Source of the DNA: JABWBJ01 sp035646395
GTDB taxonomy: Bacteria; Gemmatimonadota; Gemmatimonadetes; Gemmatimonadales; Gemmatimonadaceae
Direction: 5' to 3'
NCBI GenBank assembly: GCA_035646395.1
Contig: DASRPK010000299.1
Coordinates: 1 to 12,275, forward strand
DNA: 12,275 nucleotides
Shown here: positions 1-5,962 of the stretch, in pieces
Layout of the letters: each line of letters begins with the position of its first letter
How positions within the stretch are numbered: position 1 is the stretch's first letter
The notes under the pieces: model-generated
What the model was told of the DNA's origin: nothing
The model's input: the letters and a program-made list of their open reading frames with translations, nothing else
Database searches by the model: none
Translations under genes and position numbers: made by a program

Positions 1-1
1 G

Positions 2-58
2 GCGGTGCTGGAAGCTGGACTTCGGTACACGTTCGGAAGCTCGATCGAAAAGTTCTAA
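2..58 (+). CDS. C-terminal end of a probable outer-membrane beta-barrel protein (partial)
   Basis: Only the last 18 codons and the TAA stop are in the window. The readable tail is AVLEAGLRYTFGSSIEKF. Alternating hydrophobic and polar residues (L-R-Y-T-F) and a C-terminal phenylalanine are typical of the last strand of outer-membrane barrels, where the terminal aromatic residue is part of the signal read by the BAM complex. The reading frame was chosen because it gives this barrel-like ending; another frame stays open a few codons longer to a TGA but has no recognisable character. The gene is followed by a repeat tract and a strong hairpin, so it is probably the end of its transcript. Which barrel family it belongs to cannot be told from 18 residues. 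Confidence 0.55.
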   Translation, partial: AVLEAGLRYTFGSSIEKF

Positions 59-60
59 TT

Positions 61-103
61 GATTGAAGAGTTGAGCAGTTGAGGAGTTGAAGAGCGCAAA
101 GCG
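61..103. repeat. Intergenic word repeat, copy 1 (GTTGA / GCGCAAAG family)
   Basis: The tract consists of near-repeats of a short word (TTGAAGAG, TTGAGCAG, TTGAGGAG, TTGAAGAG) followed by GCGCAAAGCG. On the minus strand it reads CGCTTTGCGCTCTTCAACT, closely matching tracts at 3483-3513 and 9273-9305. It lies between an upstream stop codon and a terminator, so it would be transcribed as 3' untranslated sequence. Function unknown. Confidence 0.6.
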
Positions 104-128
104 AAGGGCCCCGGATTCCGGGGCCCTT
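104..128. terminator. Strong symmetrical terminator hairpin
   Basis: An 11-bp perfect stem, AAGGGCCCCGG paired with CCGGGGCCCTT, closes on a 3-nt ATT loop. A-rich flanks on one side and TT on the other make it usable in both directions. It sits between the stop of the plus-strand barrel gene (58) and the stop of the minus-strand mpg gene (132), which converge, so it most likely ends both transcripts. The T-run is short. Confidence 0.8.
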
Positions 129-131
129 CTG

Positions 132-743
132 CTATCCTCTCGACACAAACCGGTTTCCTCGAACATGAAATCTCAGGAGCCAATCGGCGGCCTTCCTGAT
201 CCCGATTCGGGGTGAGATCACCACTTCCTCGTCAGGCACGTCGATGCCCTGGAGGATCCGGAGCGGGCCGCGATCGAGCCGAACACCGTCCTGGTCGCGC
301 GTGATGGCGAAGGCGTCACAGAGGCGGGCCGGCCCACTCGTCAGGCTCACGTCACCGGCCACCCCACGGCGGCGACGCATCAAGTCGAGACCGGACAGGG
401 GTTCCACGGCCCGGACCAGCACCGCGCTGCCGTGCCCCAGCTCCCTGGTGACGGCGTTGAAGCACCAGTGCATGCCGTAGATGAAGTACACGTAGGCGGT
501 GCCGGGCGGACCGTGCAGCGTGCGGGTGCGCGCCGTCAGCCCGGCCACGGCGTGGCAGGCGGGATCGTGGGGGCCGAGGTACGCCTCGGTTTCGACGATC
601 CGGCCACGCACGACGCCCTCGGCGGTCCGGTGTTCGAGCAGCGCGCCTAACAAGTCACGGGCGACGTCCTCCGTCGCCCGGTCGTAGAAATCCGGCGGGA
701 GCGGACGGCGTACGGCCATCCGCTCCACCATCCGCGTCGACAC
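132..743 (-). CDS. mpg: 3-methyladenine DNA glycosylase (MPG/AAG family)
   Basis: Base-excision repair enzyme that flips out and removes alkylated purines such as 3-methyladenine, leaving an abasic site. The 203 residues match the usual length of bacterial AAG-fold proteins. By alignment from memory to human AAG, key positions are kept: the catalytic Glu in ETEAYLG (E53, with Y55), the stacking His in DPACHA (H64), the two Tyr of YVYFIYGMH (Y86 and the intercalating Y89), N96, and the Arg of LVRAVEP (R111). LTSGPARL is also typical. The GTG start at 743 lies 2 nt after the stop of the NYN gene, suggesting co-transcription and translational coupling. No good ribosome binding site precedes it; ATG codons at 731 and 719 are alternatives and would remove only a non-conserved tail. 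A terminator follows the stop by 3 nt. Confidence 0.93.
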   Translation of the reverse strand: MSTRMVERMAVRRPLPPDFYDRATEDVARDLLGALLEHRTAEGVVRGRIVETEAYLGPHDPACHAVAGLTARTRTLHGPPGTAYVYFIYGMHWCFNAVTRELGHGSAVLVRAVEPLSGLDLMRRRRGVAGDVSLTSGPARLCDAFAITRDQDGVRLDRGPLRILQGIDVPDEEVVISPRIGIRKAADWLLRFHVRGNRFVSRG

Positions 744-745
744 GG

Positions 746-2542
746 TTACGTCTTGTCGGCCGGTTCCGTGGTCTTCTTGGCCCGTGGGGCGCGGGCGGCC
801 TTCTTCTTCGGCGCCGCCTTGGCGTCGGCCGGCGCAGCCTTCGCCTTCGCGACCTTGGCACGTGCCCGGCCCTTGGCGGGCGGCGCCTGGACCGGTTCTA
901 CGGCGGCCGGTGGAGCTGGCGGCGGGGCCGTTTCAACCACGCCAACCATGAGGAGCTCCGGCGGCGGACCACCGCGAGCGCCACGACCCTTGGCCGGAAT
1001 ACCGCGTGGCCCCATGCCGCGCAGCATCGGCGAGGCAACGGGTGCCGATGGCGCCGAAGCATGCGCCGCCGCGGCCCGGTTCAACTGCTCGGCGACTGGT
1101 GCAACCGGCGCAGGAAGCGCCACCTCGAAATCGTCGCCGCGACGCCGGAGGTCGATGATGTCGGCATCGTGAGCGTCGCGAAGGACCCGGTTGAAGAACC
1201 GGTCGCTGAGGCTCTCGCTGTCACGACCGAGCAGCTCGAACGCCTTCCGTCGCAGTGCAGACGCGGCGACAACACCATCACCCTGCACCATCGCTCCGGC
1301 AGCACGCTTTACGAGGTTGAATGCTTCATCTCTCGTCAGGCGCTCACCACCGCGACCGATGTCGTCCTTCGGATGGGCGCCGGCGGCCGGCGCGTGGGCG
1401 GTCGTCGCGGCGCGCGTCACTGGTTCCGCGCGCGGCGCTTCCCGCTGGCCATCAGCTGTGGGAGTGGGAGCCTGCGTTTCCCGATCACGGCGATCTTCCC
1501 GGACTTGGCCGTCGCGGGCTTGCCCGTCCCGGACTTGCCCGTCGCGCTCGCGACCACGGCCACGGCCACCACGACGGCCGCGTCGACCGCGGTCACGCAC
1601 CAGGTCATCGCGCTCACCGTTGCCTGACGCGGTCGATCCATGCGACGGCGCATGGGCCGACTGACTGCCAGGTCCGCGGGGCGCCGGGGTTCCGCCGGTA
1701 CCGGCGCGGGCCGACTGCTCGGTCGGTGCAACTTCGAGCTGTCCGTTGTCGAGCTTGATCACCTTGATCAACCCCTGCTCGGCCGCTTCCTGGCAGAACT
1801 TCGAGAACTTCGACTTGCCGAGGTTCTTTTCGTCGAACGTGGGATCGATGTCCTGCATCACCTGCTTGAGTCGGTCCGACCGCATAACGTCGCCGTTCTT
1901 GACCATCCGGTTGATGGCTTCGACGACCAGCTCCCACGGGTCCCACTTTACGACTTCTTCGTCGCTCTGCTTCACGAGGCCGGCGAGCGCGTTGTAGCTG
2001 TAGTACTCGTCGCAATTCATGACGAGCAGGTCGCTCGATGATTCGCGGATGCCGACGCCGATGACGTATTTGCCGTACTCCTTGAGCTTCGTGACCATGC
2101 TCGCGAAGTCGGAGTCGCCGGAGAGGAGGATGAAGGTCCCGATTTCCGGGCGCGTGAACACGATCTCGATCGCGTCCACGGCCAGCCGGATGTCGGTGGC
2201 GTTCTTCTTCGACGACCCGTACGCCGGGGCCATGATCATGTCGATCGACGACTCGGCCAGGGGAACGATGTACTGGGGATAGCGCCGCCAGTCGGCATAC
2301 GCGCGTTGCACGGCGACCTTGCCCTTGATGATTTCGGACGAGAGCAGGCTCCGGAGCTCGGCGGCCAGATCCGACCGGATTCCCATCGTCACATTGTCGA
2401 AGTCGATCAGGAGTGCCGCGTTAGGTGCGTGCTGGAAAGCTGGCGGCAGTTGGGAAGAGGCGGCGGCCGTAGCCTGCGGGCCTCGGTAAAGGGGGGCGAC
2501 CGGCGCACGCTGCGGCGCGTGCCTGGTCTGACGCTGGTTCAT
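746..2542 (-). CDS. NYN-domain (LabA/DUF88-like) protein with two LOTUS-like domains and basic tail
   Basis: Probable RNA-acting protein of 598 residues. Residues about 42-190 form a NYN domain of the PIN-like nuclease superfamily: LLIDFDN (D47, D49), an acidic pair D117/D123, and SGDSDF (D143, D145) supply the metal-binding acidic cluster. Residues about 201-272 look like an OST-HTH/LOTUS domain (from PWELVVEAI to KLDNGQLEVAP). A second, more diverged LOTUS-like segment spans about 402-475 (LTRDEAF to DDFEVAL). Between them is a disordered, Arg-Gly-rich linker (about 315-355) carrying three RDGQV/A units. The last about 45 residues are Lys/Ala/Pro-rich, like histone H1. RNA cleavage or binding is an inference from the family. 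The first 40 residues are low-complexity, and no clear ribosome binding site marks the ATG. It sits directly upstream of mpg on the same strand. Confidence 0.88.
   Translation of the reverse strand: MNQRQTRHAPQRAPVAPLYRGPQATAAASSQLPPAFQHAPNAALLIDFDNVTMGIRSDLAAELRSLLSSEIIKGKVAVQRAYADWRRYPQYIVPLAESSIDMIMAPAYGSSKKNATDIRLAVDAIEIVFTRPEIGTFILLSGDSDFASMVTKLKEYGKYVIGVGIRESSSDLLVMNCDEYYSYNALAGLVKQSDEEVVKWDPWELVVEAINRMVKNGDVMRSDRLKQVMQDIDPTFDEKNLGKSKFSKFCQEAAEQGLIKVIKLDNGQLEVAPTEQSARAGTGGTPAPRGPGSQSAHAPSHGSTASGNGERDDLVRDRGRRGRRGGRGRGRERDGQVRDGQARDGQVREDRRDRETQAPTPTADGQREAPRAEPVTRAATTAHAPAAGAHPKDDIGRGGERLTRDEAFNLVKRAAGAMVQGDGVVAASALRRKAFELLGRDSESLSDRFFNRVLRDAHDADIIDLRRRGDDFEVALPAPVAPVAEQLNRAAAAHASAPSAPVASPMLRGMGPRGIPAKGRGARGGPPPELLMVGVVETAPPPAPPAAVEPVQAPPAKGRARAKVAKAKAAPADAKAAPKKKAARAPRAKKTTEPADKT
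1502..1546 (-). repeat. In-frame 15-bp tandem repeat encoding RDGQ(V/A)
   Basis: Three tandem 15-bp units inside the NYN gene encode RDGQV, RDGQA and RDGQV (residues 333-347). They follow an RGRRGG-type stretch. The units differ by few bases, so the linker could vary in length between strains by slippage. Confidence 0.75.
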
Positions 2543-2897
2543 CGGTTGTGGAGGATGTGGTTAGGTGAACCGAACGCGCAGCAGCGCGAAGCGGCCCTCG
2601 AGGCGCTCACCGGCCGCATCCCGAAACAATGGGGACCAGTGGCGCTCAGAAACGTGGATCGCGACCGTTGACCGGTGCGGCCCGGGTGGGTCCGCGCGCG
2701 TCCGGAGACGGGTCCGCGCGAACCGTCACTCACGCTCACCGACTCGCCGCGGGACGAACGGTCCAGATTCGCGGAAACACCGATGGCGCCAGCGCTTCGG
2801 GACATGACCCTGGTTCTCGCTACCGGCGAGTTCCTGGAGCCACTTCGGCCCAAGCGGACCCTGTAATCTAGCGACGGCCGGGACGAATGGCACCATC
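2543..2897. other. Long gene-free stretch upstream of the NYN gene
   Basis: About 355 bp without a convincing gene. Open frames exist on both strands, but they are Ser/Arg-rich, lack ribosome binding sites and resemble no family I know. I saw no tRNA arms here. The only structure I can point to is a direct repeat of GGGTCCGCGCG at 2688-2698 and 2710-2720 (22-bp period), plus complementary GC-rich words around 2585-2615. It most likely holds the NYN promoter and 5' leader, but no convincing -35/-10 pair could be placed. Confidence 0.4.
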
Positions 2898-2994
2898 GGG
2901 CATGGGGCACAGGGCATGGGGCATGGGGCATGGGGCACGGGGCTGCGTTTCTCACCCCCATGCCCCATGCCCCATGCCCCATGCCCCACGCCCC
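2898..2994. repeat. Inverted heptad array (GGGGCAT)n directly after yjbQ
   Basis: The left arm (2898-2942) has repeated GGGCATG heptads with one variant (GGGCACA). An 11-12-nt spacer (about 2943-2954) follows, then a right arm (2955-2994) of CCCCATG heptads. The arms are reverse complements and could pair over about 30-40 bp. Each arm also holds more than four runs of three or four G on one strand, the composition of a G-quadruplex. The array starts 3 nt past the yjbQ stop, the position of a terminator for that gene, although no T-run follows. Confidence 0.85.
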
Positions 2995-2997
2995 GTC

Positions 2998-3420
2998 TCA
3001 TTCCCCCATCGCCTTGATGATCACGCGCTTGGCGCGCTGCCCATCCCATTCCCCATAGAACACTCGCTGCCACGGGCCGAAATCGAGCTTCCCGGCGGTA
3101 ACGGGGACAATCACCTCGTGGCCGACCGTCAGCGAGCGGAGATGCGCGGCGGCGTTGTCTTCCCCGGTCCCCGAGTTGTGCCGATACTGGGCAGGGTCCC
3201 ACGGTGCGATTCGATCCTCGAGCCAGTCGAGGATGTCTTTCCAGAGTCCTGATTCGTGGTCGTTCACGAACACGCTGGCCGAAATGTGCATCGCGGATAC
3301 GAGGACAAATCCTTCAGAAATCCCGGCGGCCGCCCGACACTTCTCGACGTCGTCTGTGATGTCGATGATCTCTTGTCGCTTTTTCGTGTTGAACGTGAGA
3401 TACGTAGTGTGGGATTTCAT
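2998..3420 (-). CDS. yjbQ: YjbQ/UPF0047 family protein
   Basis: A 140-residue member of the YjbQ family, small trimeric-type beta-rich proteins. Members show weak thiamine-phosphate synthase activity in vitro, but their true role is unsettled. Family marks are HISASVFVNDHE (45-56), YRHNSGTGEDNA (79-90), AHL (92-94), VPVTAG (105-110), GPWQRVFYGEWDG (115-127) and a basic C-terminal strand RVIIKAMG. The His and Asn/Asp clusters are the expected ligand or metal site. I chose the ATG at 3420, giving the family-typical MKSHTTYLTF start. A longer in-frame version from 3456 would add 12 residues (MRIALCAYQPWK) that are simply a translation of the intergenic repeat. The gene is divergent from the histidine kinase operon and is followed by the GGGGCAT array. 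Confidence 0.9.
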   Translation of the reverse strand: MKSHTTYLTFNTKKRQEIIDITDDVEKCRAAAGISEGFVLVSAMHISASVFVNDHESGLWKDILDWLEDRIAPWDPAQYRHNSGTGEDNAAAHLRSLTVGHEVIVPVTAGKLDFGPWQRVFYGEWDGQRAKRVIIKAMGE

Positions 3421-3428
3421 CTTCCATG

Positions 3429-3513
3429 GTTGATAAGCGCAAAGCGCAATGCGCAAAGTAAGATCATAGTGCGCGCGTCGGATCTTTGCGCTTTGCGCTC
3501 TGCAACTTATCGA
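3429..3513. repeat. Intergenic word repeat, copy 2: imperfect palindrome between divergent genes
   Basis: The left arm (3429-3459) begins GTTGATAAGCGCAAAG and continues with GCGCAAT and GCGCAAAG. The right arm (3483-3513) reads CTTTGCGCTTTGCGCTCTG and then CAACTTATCGA. The arms are approximate reverse complements around a roughly 23-nt centre and occupy almost the whole 95-bp gap between the yjbQ and kinase start codons. The exact 16-mer GTTGATAAGCGCAAAG recurs at 9187-9202. Confidence 0.75.
3463..3468 (-). promoter_or_regulatory. Possible -10 element for yjbQ
   Basis: On the minus strand TATGAT lies in the centre of the divergent gap, about 43 bp upstream of the yjbQ ATG. It differs from TATAAT at one base. 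No good -35 hexamer is found 16-18 bp further up. An overlapping TAAGAT (3459-3464) faces the kinase gene. The spot is plausible because it is the only A/T-richer stretch between the two repeat arms. Confidence 0.3.
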
Positions 3514-3515
3514 CG

Positions 3516-4733
3516 ATGTTCCACTCCCTGGCGTTCCGAACGCGACTGCTGATCATCCTCGCTGCGCTGGCGCTTGTGCCGGCAATCGCGGTGACGGTCG
3601 CATGGTCTTTTGCCGTGGGACGCGCACTCCCGCTCATCGGTGAGTCGGCAGCATGGGAACGCGTCGCAGAGTCGGGGTCGAGAGCCATCGAAAGCCTGCG
3701 GCTGGCAGAGCTGTCGCCGGGGCAGCGGGCAGCGGTCCAGAATCACGAGCGTGAGCTCAGCCAGTCTTTGACGCAGGCCCGCCGTCTCGAGTTCATCGTC
3801 GATCGATCAGGTCCTTTACTGATCATTCTTGCGCTGTTCGGTCTCGGCGTCATCGCGTTGATCGTCTCGCGCATCGCCGGGCACCTCAGCCGCCAAATGA
3901 GCCGGCCGCTCAATGAACTGGTCGGCTGGACCGAACGCATCGCGCACGGCGAACCACTTCCCGCGCAGAGTACTGTCCGCGGGGCACCCGAATTCGAGAC
4001 ACTGCGTCACCGCATGCGTGCCATGTCCGAGGAACTCGCCGAGGGTCGGTCGCGGGCACTCGAAGCGGAACGGTTGCGCGCCTTTCGTGAAAGCGCGCGG
4101 CGCTTTGCGCACGAACTGAAGAATCCACTCACACCAATTCAGTTCGCGATGGCGAGACTCGAACGGGAAGCGCCGCCATCACTCGGCGACGTCGTGGAAG
4201 TGTTGCGCACGGAAACGAGCCGGCTGGACCAGATGTCGCGTGCGTTCGCGCAGTTCGGACGGCTGCCCGAGGGTCCGTTGTCGGATGTCGACGTCGGGGA
4301 GATGGTTCGTTATGCATCACGGGCAACGGTCCCGCCGGATATCGCGGTGGAACTCTCGGTCGATGCCGACGGGATGATGATCCGGGGCCACCACGATGCC
4401 CTCCAGCGCGCCCTGTCAAACGTGCTCCTGAATGCGGCGGACGCCAGCGGACCTGGCGGGAAAATCGAGGTCGGGGTGGACCGGACCATGATCGGAAATG
4501 CTGATGCCGTGCGGATTCAGGTCCGGGACAGCGGTCCGGGAATTCCTCCAGAACGAATCCAAACGATCTGGGAGCCGTATATCACCAGTAAGCCTGGTGG
4601 CACCGGATTGGGCCTGGCTATCGCGCGCCAGGCGATCCTGGCGCATGATGGGAGCATCGATATCCGGTGTCCCCCGGACGGCGGGACGGAAGTAACGTTT
4701 GTGCTTCCGACCCAACGGCCGTCAGCGGCCTGA
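3516..4733 (+). CDS. NtrY-like membrane sensor histidine kinase
   Basis: A 405-residue sensor kinase that should phosphorylate the activator encoded at 5963. TM1 spans about 11-35. A short extracytoplasmic part of about 65 residues, TM2 (about 99-118) and a HAMP-like linker (about 119-172) follow. The H-box is RRFAHELKNPLTPIQ with phospho-acceptor H199, close to the NtrY version. The ATPase domain has the N-box (SNVLLNAAD, N306), G1 (DSGPGIP, D338) and G2 (GGTGLGLAIA, 361-370). It is shorter than classical NtrY and I see no PAS domain, so sensing may rest on the small periplasmic part or partner proteins. I chose the ATG at 3516; an upstream TTG at 3486 would add MRFALCNLST, which is intergenic repeat. 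No clear ribosome binding site precedes the ATG. It is the first gene of the operon-like cluster. Confidence 0.9.
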   Translation: MFHSLAFRTRLLIILAALALVPAIAVTVAWSFAVGRALPLIGESAAWERVAESGSRAIESLRLAELSPGQRAAVQNHERELSQSLTQARRLEFIVDRSGPLLIILALFGLGVIALIVSRIAGHLSRQMSRPLNELVGWTERIAHGEPLPAQSTVRGAPEFETLRHRMRAMSEELAEGRSRALEAERLRAFRESARRFAHELKNPLTPIQFAMARLEREAPPSLGDVVEVLRTETSRLDQMSRAFAQFGRLPEGPLSDVDVGEMVRYASRATVPPDIAVELSVDADGMMIRGHHDALQRALSNVLLNAADASGPGGKIEVGVDRTMIGNADAVRIQVRDSGPGIPPERIQTIWEPYITSKPGGTGLGLAIARQAILAHDGSIDIRCPPDGGTEVTFVLPTQRPSAA

Positions 4734-4751
4734 ACACTCAAATCCACGCCT

Positions 4752-5051
4752 GTGTCAGAAGAGGAACTCATCGTCGCGATCGCGGGCATGATCACCAGCG
4801 TGGTGATCATCCTGGGGATTCCGCTGGTCATCGTTCACGCGCGGAAGATCTGGAAGCGTGATAACGAGACGCAGGCGGCGTCCTCGTCATCAAGCGACCA
4901 TCGCCTGGAACGCATCGAGCAGGCGATCGACGCCATGGCGGTCGAGGTCGAGCGGGTAGCCGAGGCGCAGCGTTTCATGACGAAGCTCCTGTCTGATCGC
5001 GCCGGTGAGCGAGTAGCCATTCCGGCGTCCCAGTCGCGGCGCGAGGGCTGA
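4752..5051 (+). CDS. Small single-pass membrane protein with coiled-coil signature, paralogue 1
   Basis: A 99-residue protein of no family I recognise. One transmembrane helix (about 6-28) is followed by basic residues (HARKIWKRD), a Ser-rich spacer (44-48) and a helical, heptad-like segment at 51-83 beginning RLERIEQAIDAMAVEVERV. By the positive-inside rule the helix points the C-terminal coiled coil into the cytoplasm. The 33-residue signature is shared with the next two genes: I count 24 of 33 identities with paralogue 2 and 19 of 33 with paralogue 3. The start is a GTG 18 nt after the kinase stop, with a poor ribosome binding site. The start is supported because it leaves the membrane helix near the N-terminus as in paralogue 2. 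Position between kinase and activator suggests a modulator or sensor role (inference). Confidence 0.78.
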   Translation: MSEEELIVAIAGMITSVVIILGIPLVIVHARKIWKRDNETQAASSSSSDHRLERIEQAIDAMAVEVERVAEAQRFMTKLLSDRAGERVAIPASQSRREG

Positions 5052-5054
5052 CCC

Positions 5055-5345
5055 GTGATGATCGTGGACCCGGGTGAGGTGGCGATCGTCGCGATCGTGT
5101 TCGGCACGACCAGCGCCACGATCCTGTCGCTGGTCAGGATGCGGATGCGGGCCCGTGACCATCGCACCGAACTGGGCGAGCCTAACGTGAACGAGCGGTT
5201 GTACCGAATCGAGCAGGCCGTCGACGCCATGGCGGTGGAGATTGAGCGCATGGCGGAGTCGCAGCGATACACGACGCGACTGCTGTCCGAGCGGTTGCCA
5301 TCTGCAGCGGAGGCCCTGCCGGCCGCTGAGCGAGGTAGATCATGA
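5055..5345 (+). CDS. Small single-pass membrane protein with coiled-coil signature, paralogue 2
   Basis: A 96-residue paralogue of the preceding protein: transmembrane helix at about 8-27, a strongly basic stretch RMRMRARDHR (28-37), then the signature at 48-80 (RLYRIEQAVDAMAVEIER, then MAESQRYTTRLLSER). The C-terminal tail is short and Ala/Glu-rich. The start is a GTG at 5055 only 3 nt after the previous stop, with GAGGG 7 nt upstream; an ATG directly follows it at 5058 and is the other choice. The stop overlaps the next start as ATGA (5342-5345). These spacings point to translational coupling across all three paralogues. Homo- or hetero-oligomerisation through the cytoplasmic coiled coil is likely but not shown. 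Confidence 0.8.
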   Translation: MMIVDPGEVAIVAIVFGTTSATILSLVRMRMRARDHRTELGEPNVNERLYRIEQAVDAMAVEIERMAESQRYTTRLLSERLPSAAEALPAAERGRS

Positions 5346-5950
5346 CGCAGGTCGTCCAGGAAGTCCGGGTCCAGGTTCCCACTCCGCCGGCACCACCGCC
5401 TCCCGTGAATGCCAATGAACTTGGACGGCGGATCGAAGATGCCGTGAACCAGGCACTCAGCCAGATGCAGGATGGCCAGCGTGACAACGCCCGCCAGAGT
5501 ATTCGTGACGCGGTGGACGAGGTGCGCGCCGAAATCGCCGCGGCCCGCGCGCAGGGTGGCATAACGATTCAACCGCGGGGCGAAGGCGTCACGATTCAGC
5601 GACCATGGGACCCTGAAAACGTCATCCCGGCGGGGGCGGTCGACATCTCCATCGCGTTCTTCGTCTCCATGGCGTTCATCATCGTGGGATTGCCGATCGC
5701 GCGAGCCTTCGCGAGACGCATGGACCGGCGGGGAGAGACCGCGTCGGCGTCCGAGATCGCGCCCCGCCTCGATCGGATCGAACAGGCGGTCGAAGCCATC
5801 GCGATCGAGGTCGAGCGCGTCTCGGAAGGACAGCGCTACACGACGAAATCGATCGCCGAGCTTCGCGGGCTTCCGGTTGCCAATGGCGGAGCGTGGGCAG
5901 CCAGAGAGGCTGAGCGCGTCCCTGCAGGCGAGTCGTTGCGGCGACCCTGA
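5342..5950 (+). CDS. Membrane protein with Pro-rich N-terminus and coiled-coil signature, paralogue 3
   Basis: A 202-residue, enlarged member of the same local family. The order is a Pro-rich stretch (13-22), an amphipathic helical region (about 24-70: RRIEDAVNQALSQM, then IRDAVDEVRAEIAAAR), a predicted linker (71-97), one transmembrane helix (about 98-120), basic RAFARRMDRR, and the signature at 142-174 (RLDRIEQAVEAIAIEVER, then VSEGQRYTTK). It differs from its neighbours by about 95 extra N-terminal residues, which the positive-inside rule would put outside the inner membrane even though no signal peptide precedes them. The ATG overlaps the upstream stop and has GAGGT 5 nt before it, so this start is well supported. 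Function unknown; the extra domain could be the ligand- or partner-sensing part. Confidence 0.85.
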   Translation: MTQVVQEVRVQVPTPPAPPPPVNANELGRRIEDAVNQALSQMQDGQRDNARQSIRDAVDEVRAEIAAARAQGGITIQPRGEGVTIQRPWDPENVIPAGAVDISIAFFVSMAFIIVGLPIARAFARRMDRRGETASASEIAPRLDRIEQAVEAIAIEVERVSEGQRYTTKSIAELRGLPVANGGAWAAREAERVPAGESLRRP

Positions 5951-5962
5951 GTTCCGGGTTCA

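Noticed and set aside
2730..2870. tRNA or other structured RNA gene
   Set aside because: I searched both strands by eye for a T-arm and matching acceptor stem and could not assemble a cloverleaf.
2539..2982. Minus-strand open frame of 147 codons across the yjbQ-NYN gap
   Set aside because: Its start lies in the heptad array, the translation is Ser/Arg/Cys-rich without recognisable domains, and it overlaps the NYN gene start. It looks like chance openness in GC-rich DNA.
2898..2994. Heptad array as a CRISPR
   Set aside because: The units are 7 bp, contiguous and without unique spacers, and no cas gene is present.
3421..3515. Sigma54 promoter for the kinase operon
   Set aside because: The activator has an intact GAFTGA loop, so I looked for TGGCAC-N5-TTGC in this gap and in the other intergenic stretches; no good match was seen by eye.
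4835..5572. Minus-strand open frame of 245 codons opposite the three small membrane proteins
   Set aside because: Low-complexity translation with no domain. The plus-strand genes have paralogous conservation, a ribosome binding site and an ATGA coupling, so this is a shadow frame.
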